The notes beneath the pieces are model-generated. The model ran no database searches. It saw only the letters and a program-made list of their open reading frames with translations, and was not told the DNA's origin. Positions 26,507-35,751 of a DNA stretch of 64,000 nucleotides are shown here, one piece after another (within the stretch, counting starts at the first letter, position 1; every line of letters begins with the position of its first letter). A program made the translations under genes and the position numbers. This stretch comes from Notospermus geniculatus. Taxonomy: Eukaryota; Nemertea; Pilidiophora; Heteronemertea; Lineidae. The DNA lies in assembly GCA_002633025.1 (NCBI GenBank), contig NMRB01000143.1, forward strand, positions 449,726 through 513,725, given 5' to 3'.

Positions 26507-28201
26507 GAGTATTTCCTTTTTTTAATTCCCAATACATGTTTTTCTATCAAGTACTTGTCACACTCAGGAAGGGTGGGCACTGTGCTCGACAAGGAGGCTA
26601 TAATTCTTCAGCATCATCAAAACGAAATGTATTTCTGGTATTGTTGCACAACAATTTAATGACTTCTGCTGTCTCTCTCAATAAAGTTGAAGGTTCCTTT
26701 CTTTTGGTGGCTGAACTCCAAGTTTGACTTTAGATTATGGTAATTTGTATACAAAAGATACACAGTGGAGATAAATTGTTTTTGAAAATGTTGCACCAGC
26801 CCGTTTAAAAGCAATCTCAAATCTATTCCCCAAGAAGAAATTATTATCTCTTCCTTCAAACTGAGCATCAAACAGTTCGAGGACAAGTCTCTTCCTGTCG
26901 TCACAAACTGAAAGGGTTGATTCCACTCTCCTAGAATAGTAAATATCATATCTGCTGTGAGATATCTCATTGCAATCAATCATCTGAACAGTGCATAGCT
27001 GAGCAACAGATGACTCGGGGAAATAGGGAAATGCAAGTCGCTGGACATACAATCAATGTATCTATGATACATCTGATGCACAGTAATTATTGACAATTGA
27101 CAGTTTATCACGGAGGCTGCACAGATTATGAAAGGATAAAATTCTTTACTTTTTTCTCCTGTACTGTAATTTGAATGGCTTTCTGAACAAATCTGTAATG
27201 CAGAGTCATGCACGTTTACTGACTGCGGTTTGCCAGCATGCACATGCCAAGAAATAGAAGTGTTCTCTCTTTCTCCGTCTGTTATCAGAAAGGACGGCAG
27301 TGAAATATCAATAGATTATCAAACGGATTCCTTATCTTGAATAGAATCAATGTCTTAGCAAGCAAATTTTTACATTGTGTCTCCCAGTGCATGCCGCTGT
27401 AGTCAGGAGGGCTTTGTGGATTTCGTTATGCAGACAGTGCTCGAAAAGTTCAGTTGTTCAAAGGTAGCCGTTTGGCTAAATGTCTACAAATTTTCATAAC
27501 CAAATATCTATGATTGAGATACTGCCAATGGAAATAGAAAGGACTTATGGCGATTAAAATGGTGAAAATCAAGGAATTTTTGTAGCCAAATGGCGAAGTT
27601 GACAAAATCCTTTATAGCCAAATGGGAAAATCCTGTAGCCAATGCCGATGAAAACAGCTACTTTTCTAGCACTGTGCAGGATGATGTTGATACCAATAAA
27701 GAAATGATTCATTCACATCGTTCTTGGTGACATATTCAGCAGCCACATCATCATTCCATCCAGTAGGGAAAAGGATGGTGAAATATTGCTGAGATTGAGA
27801 ACATCAGTCTTTTGAGAGTCATAACGCAATCGCAAACCGCATCTCAGCAAGAAACCAGTAATGTCATTGTCAGGTAATGAAGATGCTGCATCACTTATCA
27901 TGAGACCAACGATCAATGAAAATGAATCAACTCAAACATGTGTTCTCAGAAAGACGGAACTGCTTGAAGACACTCCACGGGAAACTGTCGTTGATGTATG
28001 GTGGAAACCTTGCCTTGAGGTTTGTGAAAGGAAAACAACTTGTTTTGACTGCAGTGGGATGGTGAACCATAATTTTGGCTTGTCTGCAGGATACAGGTCA
28101 GAAGCCTTCACAACAGGTAAAGGAGACTTCAACCAAGTACCGGTAGAAACAAAAAAGCTCATTTCAGATAAAAGTTTATAACTTCAGATTCGAGGGGCAA
28201 T

Positions 28202-28530
28202 CTGGGCTCACATTTGGGGGCGATGTGGGGCGAAAATTTTGCCCAAAATAACTCCCAGGGAGACATAGTCACCCAAAAAAATTTAAATTTTTTTTTTTAG
28301 GGGTATGATCCCCTCTGAAGCATTTTCAGCACCCCAAAATGCCCAAATCCGCTCCTAAATGCCCTAAAATATCATCATTAAGTGTTAATTTTTGCAAAGA
28401 GGCTGAAATCAAACAACTTATTGTTAGATATGTTGTCCACAAACTTTATGTGAAGTCTCCCTCTTGAGAGTGAAAAAAGTCTCCCAAAATTTTGAGGAGG
28501 GAGACATTATTTCTCCCAAGTGTGAGCCCT
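28202..28530. repeat. Non-autonomous DNA transposon with target duplication
   Basis: The left terminus CTGGGCTCACATTTGGG is the inverted counterpart of the right terminus CCCAAGTGTGAGCCCT. The 7-bp sequence GGGCAAT directly flanks both ends (28195-28201 and 28531-28537), which looks like a target-site duplication. The roughly 329-bp interior is AT-rich, contains a poly-T run and has no open frame. Confidence 0.8.
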
Positions 28531-28671
28531 GGGCAATATGAAGGATTTGTTATGCAGGAAGCACCAGGTGACAATCCCATCACAGGATGCAATGCATTAC
28601 ATCATACAAGCGGTGGAGCTGTGAACCACAAAGAGTCACCCATTCATTCATGTCATTGGGCACACAGATCT

Positions 28672-28710
28672 GTAACACCCCAACTTGCTGACAGCAAGTT
28701 GGGGTGTTAC
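28672..28710. repeat. 39-bp near-perfect palindrome
   Basis: Arms GTAACACCCCAACTTGCTG and CAGCAAGTTGGGGTGTTAC are exact reverse complements (19 bp each) with a single A between them. It could form a tight cruciform or hairpin. No array and no similar copy are seen elsewhere in the window. Confidence 0.95.
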
Positions 28711-28799
28711 CACTTTACACAGGGAAAGCGAGAAAAACTCTGGATGGGTGACCATTGATGGCATGACTCAGACTGGGTAGGAGGAAGTAGGACTTGATC

Positions 28800-28954
28800 C
28801 AGTGTTTCCGCCAAAGGGGGGAATGGGGGGGGGATACATGTATGTCCCCTCCTTAAAAAGTGAAAATTACTTTTGTGTTAACTTTTTGACCAGGAATTCT
28901 GTCAAATTTTCTCTTTGCCCCCCCCCTTAAAAAAATTCCTGGCGGAAACACTGA
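28800..28954. repeat. CAGTGTTTCCGCC MITE, copy 3
   Basis: A 155-bp independent insertion of the family at 23985. Its right terminus, TTCCTGGCGGAAACACTG, is closer to a perfect inverted partner of the left end, so this copy is probably nearer the family consensus. Expanded G and C runs account for its extra length. Confidence 0.9.
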
Positions 28955-29040
28955 TGACCATGTTCAACCATGTCATCCAGTCCGGATGAAGAAAGCCAGT
29001 CTTTTTGCTTTCAGCATGGTTGAGATTGCATTGCTGATGT

Positions 29041-29313
29041 CTGATTTACACAAAAACAACTCGTAGTCATAAGTTCAAAGGGGTTGTTTGTTTTCGTCAA
29101 TTGAGGAATGTGAGTTGTGATCCTTGCGAAAATGTAGAAAGCTATGAAGCTGCAAATTGCAGCGATTATTCTGTACAGTGTACAGCAAAACAAATAACCC
29201 CTGCAATTTGCAAGTGCATAGCTTTTTCCGTTTTCCCAAGGATCACAACTCAGATTACTCAAGTGACGAAAATGAACAGCACCTTTCAAATATCAGTTTT
29301 TGTGTAGGATCAG
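29041..29313. repeat. Foldback element, about 273 bp
   Basis: Several arm segments pair across the whole element. CTGATTTACACAAAAAC pairs with GTTTTTGTGTAGGATCAG. GAGTTGTGATCC pairs with GGATCACAACTC. GCTATGAAGCTGCAAATTGC pairs with GCAATTTGCAAGTGCATAGC. It is a long imperfect hairpin with no coding capacity. Confidence 0.85.
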
Positions 29314-30641
29314 GCATGTCAGGAATTCTTCATAGTAAAAAAAAACATTTCAAATTTCAACAAACAGAGACAACAAATGTCAGCAAGTTGTCAGAGACGA
29401 TGTATTCAGACTGAATCATCTTCAACAATCAGCGGTGAATCACTTGGTATGAATTACCAATCAACTCCCAATTATCAATACAGCAGCAGACCTGATTCAT
29501 CGGGCTTTGTTAAATGGATTATCAATGAATGTGATAAATCGGTGGTACGTATCAATCTGAAACAATTCTTTAAGTTAAGGTTAAGGCAAATCAATGAATT
29601 TCAAAAAGAACTGTGTGAATCACTTGTTCAGAACACTGATAGTGACCCTTTGGCATATCACAGTTGAGAATACACCCAAGTGGAATACAGCTAGGCCTGA
29701 TACTTCCAAGTTATCCCCAAGGTACAAAAGGCATCCAATTTTTCACTCCTATCGAAAAAGCACAGTGTCCAAATTCATAGTCTACCAACCACATGAGCTC
29801 ATTTGAATCAGTTAAACATCAACAACATGATCAATATATATTTCATGTAGACCCTGGGCCAAGGGATTTCTTCTGTTCACTGGAATGGTCACAAATTACA
29901 CTGACTGTCATGACAGATATGCCATCATAATCATTCAACCCTTCAATTGTCAAAACTCGATAAAAAAAATTAAAATGATTAACATCAAATAAAATCAAAA
30001 CATGAAAAAAAAAACTAAAAGTCACAACATCATCAGTGAAATATACAATTCAAATAATTCCAATGAAAAATGTAGAAATTCAGCTTACTCACCAAACTTC
30101 CAACTTGAATGTTGTCAGTGAGATCACTCCAGATGAGATGGCCAAGCTATGCAGGTGGTCAACACCCACAGCTGCAGTCTGTGTTCACTTTTGCACCTTG
30201 CAGTTGAATGCATGCACTTGTTTCAATTTATGGTTCTTGGATGGACATGATGATGGCCTAAGGAATGAAAAACAAGTTCAAAAACAATAACATCAAGAAG
30301 TGAGTAAGAGTAGTCATTGCACAATTTCACCCTGACTCACCCCCAGCAGCCGACAACCACCGCTGCTGCTGCTGCTGCTGAACACAAAGAACAGTTGGAG
30401 ACGGAAGCCATGTTTGGGATTCTTTGTAGTGTAACAAGCATTGATGCAGGACAAAGTCTTCAGACACTTCTGCACACCAAAGAAATAAGCGCTCAGATCG
30501 GTAATGTATTCGTTAAATCACCAAACAAAACTGCTTTTCTCGCGAAAACAATATCCAACTTAACAATTACCACAACGTGATCGTGATCACTCTTTTCTAA
30601 ACACATAAAAAGTTGACTTTAATCGAAAACTGTCCACTTAC

Positions 30642-30760
30642 CGGCGATTCCGAAACGAGCAAGCATTGACCTAATTTGCATATCTAGCGCAGAATCGCCT
30701 ACGTCACTAGGAACAAGTGCCATCTGTTTCGCGGGTTATTGCTGCTGCACGTGCCAAGTT
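30642..30760 (-). promoter_or_regulatory. Candidate promoter and non-coding first exon of the zinc-finger gene
   Basis: On the minus strand a consensus donor, CGCCG|GTAAGTGG, ends a GC-richer stretch at 30642. Just upstream of it are GTGACGTAGG (half-CRE-like), GCACGTGC (E-box) and CAGATGGC. A TCTCGCGA promoter palindrome lies about 100 bp inside the following intron (30538-30545). Together these look like a CpG-containing transcription start with a short 5'-UTR exon. It is assigned to the zinc-finger gene because no other minus-strand gene lies between. Confidence 0.35.
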
Positions 30761-30911
30761 ACTGTTGGCGGGAGAGCGGGAGAGGGATGCGCTTAGCCCT
30801 ATTTCGCGTCCTAGTGGGGTAATGGGAATTAGAAATTGCTGTGCTTGCACCCCAAAATGTAGATTAATCATCAATGACGATTTGTGACTAGCCTAGCCTA
30901 TTTGTCCAAAG

Positions 30912-31058
30912 CAGGCGCGGATCCCACGATTTCGGAAAGGGGAGGGGCGGGCGCACTGTGCTAGAAACATCGAAATCTGCGGTGAATTTCAATGATTTGC
31001 TCTAAATTTCAGAATTTCACGGTCAATTTTACAGATTTTTTGACCGGATCCGCGCCTG
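30912..31058. repeat. MITE with CAGGCGCGGATCC termini
   Basis: Perfect 13-bp terminal inverted repeats, CAGGCGCGGATCC and GGATCCGCGCCTG, bound a 147-bp element. The termini are of hAT type. No clean target duplication is visible. Confidence 0.85.
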
Positions 31059-32896
31059 GCCAGAACACAACGCTATTCGCAAAGTTCGGGTGGCCCCACA
31101 GGGTGGGGCGGACTTTTATTGAGTTCTTGGAAAGAGTCTGGCTTTGCGGCCTTCTTCCAAGGTGAGTTAGACACAGAATTATTAGTCTACTCTTCTTCTT
31201 TATCGTTATACTTCTTTATCCCGTTCTTCATTAGTGGCGTTATCGGTATCGGTATTGGTATTCTTGACAGTCTTCATGCTGCTTACGAATTCTTAATTCT
31301 TGATCTTAATTGTTGCCTGACCACCTTTTGACGGAGGAAAAGGTGGATAGGTTCGTCGGTAATTTGTCGTCGTTTCGCCTTCACGGGCTTTCGCCCTCGC
31401 CAGATCCGCTCTCAAATATCAGCGTCGCCAGCCTGCGGCTGCCAGCTAAACACGCTGATCATTATGGCGGGAATTACCAAACTGCCGCCCGCCCGGCACG
31501 AGATGATCAGCGAGTGACATAAATTTTGGGACTGGTTTTATCTTACCACATGAAACGTTCATCCTCTCTCCAAGACTGGAGACGTGCTATGGTTTTCTTA
31601 GGTTCAGAGCCAGGCAAATTGAAATTGAGAGCAATGACTGGGGGCAAACACACAGGGACAAGCTAGACAGCACCTGGCCTGACGTTGTAGGAGGGTCCAA
31701 ATCTTCAGCAATGATTTCGAACCAATATCCCACAAAGACACTGGGACAAAATTGAAGATTTTTTAGAAGGGCCTCCTTAAGCCTAAGAGAGACTAGGTGC
31801 CACAAGTTCTGAGGCCCCTGGGACATGTGGGAGGGGTCATCTGAGGTATCAAAGATGCAGGCGCACCAAAATAATGTCATAGCACTATTACACCCATATC
31901 TGACCCTCCACCACAAACCAGTCAGTCAGAAGTCGCTCCAAAGTTGGCAAGTTGGGAATGAATTATCTGTCAATTTATCTGTCTATTGTGAAGTCTGAGT
32001 GATTCTATTTCTTTCCTTTTCTCCTGGTGTCATCTCAGTACATTTAGGCTCATTTTCCGTGCGACTTCCGACTGGTTTTGTGGTGAAGGGTCACATTAGG
32101 ATCACAGTATGTGGTGGTAGTATGTACGAGTCGGGGTACGAGTGGTTCACTGAAACTGGCAGAGAGTGCTTTCTGAGGAAAAGGCAGTCCATACAAGATA
32201 AGAAAATAACAAAGACCATAATTGTTTCCCATTTCATACAATATATTGTTTTGAGTATACATAGTATACAGTTTGATTTCTCATTTTATGATAGCACAAT
32301 AAAACTGACAGATGATGACAACTGCAAAAGAAGTTGTGTGTATACAACACTAAACAAAGGTGATTAAATGAATTCATTACATATCAATTATATTAGTCAA
32401 TGAATTGTGCATAAAGAATTTGATTCTCATTATTATAGCACAGTAGTAGCAATCAAGCATGCATGGCTTCAATAAATGCTGGAGCTGAGGGGGTCCCCAA
32501 GACATTTGTAACTTAATATTATGAAACCTATACTTATGAAAAATTAACTTCATACCAATACCAATACAATGTCTTAAAGGGAACCACTGACCAATGATCA
32601 TCCAAAATGCCCAAGTACACCTGTTCATGGAGGTATACCTCCATGACCTGTTAAATACCAACACTTCGAGCAGTGGGAGTCACCCTGAACCAATGCCTAG
32701 GCAGACAGCACAGAGGAAATAATTTTGTGAAAGTATTACATTCAGTCAACACAGTTACTGAAGCAGCTAGCACCATCACAAATGCCACCAATAAAAAGCT
32801 TTTAAATCATGATTCACTTGTCCTTAAAATGTCTTTGACGACACAAAAACAATGGATTACTTGTCATCAGACTAGATCAAAAGTCACTACAGACAT

Positions 32897-33021
32897 TGGG
32901 TCATATGAATCAAGACCAGCAAATGCTTTTACTTCAGATTTGTACACAATTGCTTAGTGCATTTGTATTGCAAAATTCAAGTACCGTAAAAGCATTTGCT
33001 AGTCATTATTCATATGACCCA
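32897..33021. repeat. Short foldback element
   Basis: TGGGTCATATGAAT and AGCAAATGCTTTTA on the left pair with TAAAAGCATTTGCT and ATTCATATGACCCA on the right. The span is about 125 bp with arms of about 36 bp interrupted by small bulges. Confidence 0.85.
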
Positions 33022-33027
33022 TTTTCA

Positions 33028-33033
33028 TTTATT
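33028..33033 (-). terminator. Candidate polyadenylation signal (sorting nexin gene)
   Basis: AATAAA on the minus strand, about 470 bp downstream of the sorting nexin stop codon. It is supported by consensus only. Confidence 0.3.
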
Positions 33034-33504
33034 TGGCCTCAGAGCAGACTAAGCATAAGAAAGACAGACCAAAGAGGCTCTTCCACCTGCAAGTTGCCTC
33101 TCAATGGGCAACTCACCATTGTTGGTATCATTAAAAGCTTACACCTTGATCAGTGACAGAATGACTGCCCATAGTTTTGTATGGCACAGTTGTCCACGGA
33201 GACCCAACTAAAGCAAGACAACTCTCACACGGAGGAGCGTCTTATCAGTTGACCACAGCCTTTTCATCTGACAAGCAGTTTACAAAAGGAGAAAACATTG
33301 AGTTATTGCAAATTGTAAGGTGGGCTGAAGGAGGGGCCCAGGACCACGATCACACTCAATTAAATGGTTAGGGAAATTACTGGTAGTTCAAACCAAACAT
33401 GATCATGATGATGAACCCTTTGAAAATTACGATATGTGAACTTCAAAAGTCACCCAGTCGAATGTCTGGCATCATTGACAAGGAGTGAGGAGTGTGGAGA
33501 ATCT

Positions 33505-35054
33505 TTATGAAGCACTGAATCGCCTTACAGCCAGTTCCAGTAGTGTAGGAGCAAGATCAACTGGAAAATTCCTATTTCTCAGATCTGACAACCGTGCTTC
33601 CAAGTCCGTCTTATCCTTTCCTTGGGTCCAGCACAACCTAATGCCTATCTGCAATAATGGCACAAGATATCTATTTTTTTCAGACTTTCCTATACAACGC
33701 AAAGCTGTCTCTGCACATCCCTGGGCCTCACTGTGTTGGTCAAGAGCACTATAACATGCCACCAGCCCGCAAAGCGTTGCAATTACTTCCTTATGGTTCT
33801 CCCCCATTAACTTATCCTGGATATTTACTGCGTTGTGTAACAAAGGAACTGCTTCCTTATAGCGAGCATTCCTGATATGTGCATAGGCTTCTTGGAGGTC
33901 CATGTTGTAGAAGAAGTTTGCAAAATCTTTGCTCCTGCGTATTTCATCAACACTGTGGATATGGGTGAGGTATTGTTCAAAAGCGCGGCTTCTCCGTGCA
34001 ATAGTTTCCCTTCTAAAATTACCAGAGAGAATTTTGGGTGGGAATGCAATCGGCTCCATCAACTTTGGGAAACTCTTTCTTAAAGAAGTGTTTAGTTTTT
34101 CAAAATCGGAATAACGGCGTTCGATGATTGCTTGAGCTTTGTCTAGTTCATGACTTCGAATGAGAAGAATTGTGTAGCTCTGCAAGGAAAAAATGGTGAA
34201 AATCAAAAACATACAACTTGTGATTTTATTGTTGAAAGGAAAGAGTGAATGCTCAAAGCTCTCTAATCAAGACCAAGCAAATGGCAGACAAAAAGTTTTC
34301 ATTGCAGTGACATCTTCTGCATTTGCTGAATACTTGTAACACTGCATCCCTGGTTACTTACAACATACTTTGACCGTCCCTCAGTTATGGTCCCAGCATT
34401 TGCTATCTCAAAATGAACTCTGGAAGGATGTAAGTCATGATTCTGTATATCTGATGTGGTGCTACAAATGGACAAGGACTTGGCACGAGAGCCAGGACGA
34501 ACAGATATTTCTGAGTCTGGAAAAGAGAACAAGGATGTTAGGATGTGGAAAAACAGGTGCAAGATGTGGTTTCTTTCATTGATTAAAGAAAGGGGCTACA
34601 CCAGAACATAAGTGGTGGTGTGTTTTGTGAAAAGATACTTAGGCCTAATGCTATAATGCTACCGGTAGCCTACCTAGTACGGTCAACTACCGGTAGGCCT
34701 ACCCAGCCAGCGGTAGGGTACCGATGGTAGCTACTGGTTTTAATTCTTCAGCAGGCCTACTAATTACTCCGCTAATTAAGCCTAGTAGGCCTACCAGCTG
34801 TAGCTAGCCTAGGCTTAATGGTAGTTGCACTGCTGTCAGGCACTTTACTTTATGCTGATCAAAATACCTCTTCTGATGGCAGTTTCGTCGTCAGTCACAT
34901 CTCCACTGGTGGAGGTTGATATTGACAGTGTGCCATATGAAACTGACAAATCGCTGTCATCTGCAAGACTCAGTTCACTCTGGGCTCCTTCAGTACTCAA
35001 AGTGTCATCAATATCAATGCCATCTGTGTATTTTTTTATCTTCTTCGATGCCAT
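33505..35054 (-). CDS. Sorting nexin, SNX20/SNX21 type
   Basis: There are three coding exons on the minus strand: 35054-34868, 34516-34362 and 34179-33505. Introns are GT..AG and phases agree, giving 338 residues (human SNX20 and SNX21 are of similar size). Residues 1-80 are acidic and serine-rich. A PX domain runs from about residue 90 (VHFEIANA) to about 210. It contains RRYSDF at 135-140, whose arginine normally contacts the phosphoinositide 3-phosphate, a proline-rich FPPK loop and the later RRSRAFEQYL helix. The C-terminus is a helical, TPR-like region (PX-associated 'PXB' domain) typical of SNX20/21. The family acts in endosomal membrane trafficking. Start codons of this gene and the BTB gene are 697 bp apart and divergent. 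SNX20 and SNX21 cannot be distinguished by eye; this may be the pre-duplication single copy. Confidence 0.92.
34640..34812. repeat. Cluster of short palindromes in the sorting nexin intron 1
   Basis: Within about 170 bp the sequence packs CTACCGGTAG twice and GTAGGCCTAC-type sites four times, plus AGCTAGCCTAGGCT. All are short self-complementary words built from TAGGCCTA and ACCGGT. There is no simple period, so it is not a microsatellite. Confidence 0.6.
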
Positions 35055-35751
35055 TATGGCAAGGTTGTCATTCTTGCCAACATACACAATGATTAACGCG
35101 TTAACATTGCGAAAATTGAATGATTTGGGGGAGAAACCATGTCAGATTTTCATTTTTTGTTGTCCATGGACTTCCGCATTTGCTTGTTGACTATAACGAA
35201 CTGAATATTACTCGAAAGCCGATTGGCCACCGGTTTTTATTAGCCAACACCTGTCCTTCCACGTTCATAACAAAAAGCGCCATCTGGAAGAGGTCAGTGG
35301 AACCAGACTACCAGAAAGAACACATAAAACTTGTGTTTATGAATACAGTTGAAATAATTTTATCATAGTTATTATCATAGACTGCAACAAGATAACTGTT
35401 CAGTAACAATATAAACTTTATGCAAGTATTAATTGGGAATATAAATTTAGTACGAATCGGCTGTTTGCCCATGTCTGAAATCAACTGCCGGCTTCAGCTC
35501 ATTTGCATATCAAAATGAGAAATCATGAAAAATAAGTGATGCTCAAAATTCATGACGTAATACACAATTTTGCCAAAAACATGAAAAAAGGAGAAATCAG
35601 AAATATATTATCAAATGTCTTTTACAGATTTGGCATTAAATTGTTTTCACCCGAATATTGTGGTACATTGTATAATTCTTTAAACATTTTTAAAGAAGAT
35701 TGAAGTTGAAAAGCAAGTCCCGCAACAGTCAGTTTCAGTCGGGTTTCCAAG
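35055..35751. promoter_or_regulatory. Divergent promoter region, sorting nexin / BTB-ZF
   Basis: The 697 bp separate two divergent start codons and contain no other gene. They must hold both 5' UTRs and probably both promoters, as the distance is within the usual limit for bidirectional promoters. The BTB gene's start codon lies in CCAAGATGGC, which resembles a YY1 site overlapping an initiator ATG. No TATA box was obvious. Confidence 0.5.

Larger units (their letters stand above)
14327..30641 (-). other. Probable 5'-UTR intron of the zinc-finger gene, repeat rich
   Basis: No coding exon with supporting splice sites or domain similarity was found in these 16 kb. A splice acceptor sits 10 bases before the zinc-finger start codon, so at least one upstream non-coding exon must exist. 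The best candidate donor is at 30641, which would make this whole stretch one intron. Within it lie a 38-bp minisatellite, a 1.4-kb tandem duplication, three copies of one MITE, a TSD-flanked element, a 39-bp palindrome and a foldback. Confidence 0.45.
30761..33504. other. Intergenic region
   Basis: No supported coding exon. It holds two inverted-repeat elements (30912-31058 and 32897-33021). A GC-richer stretch near 31330-31520 contains small inverted repeats. A minus-strand AATAAA (33028-33033) may serve the sorting nexin gene. Confidence 0.55.

Noticed and set aside
27861-28181. 106-codon plus-strand open frame
   Set aside because: No domain, no conserved motif and no splice support; an overlapping minus-strand frame is equally long.
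31119-31331. 70-codon plus-strand hydrophobic open frame
   Set aside because: Low-complexity sequence with Ile/Gly repeats (from TCGGTATCGGTAT-like DNA), no partner exons and no family.
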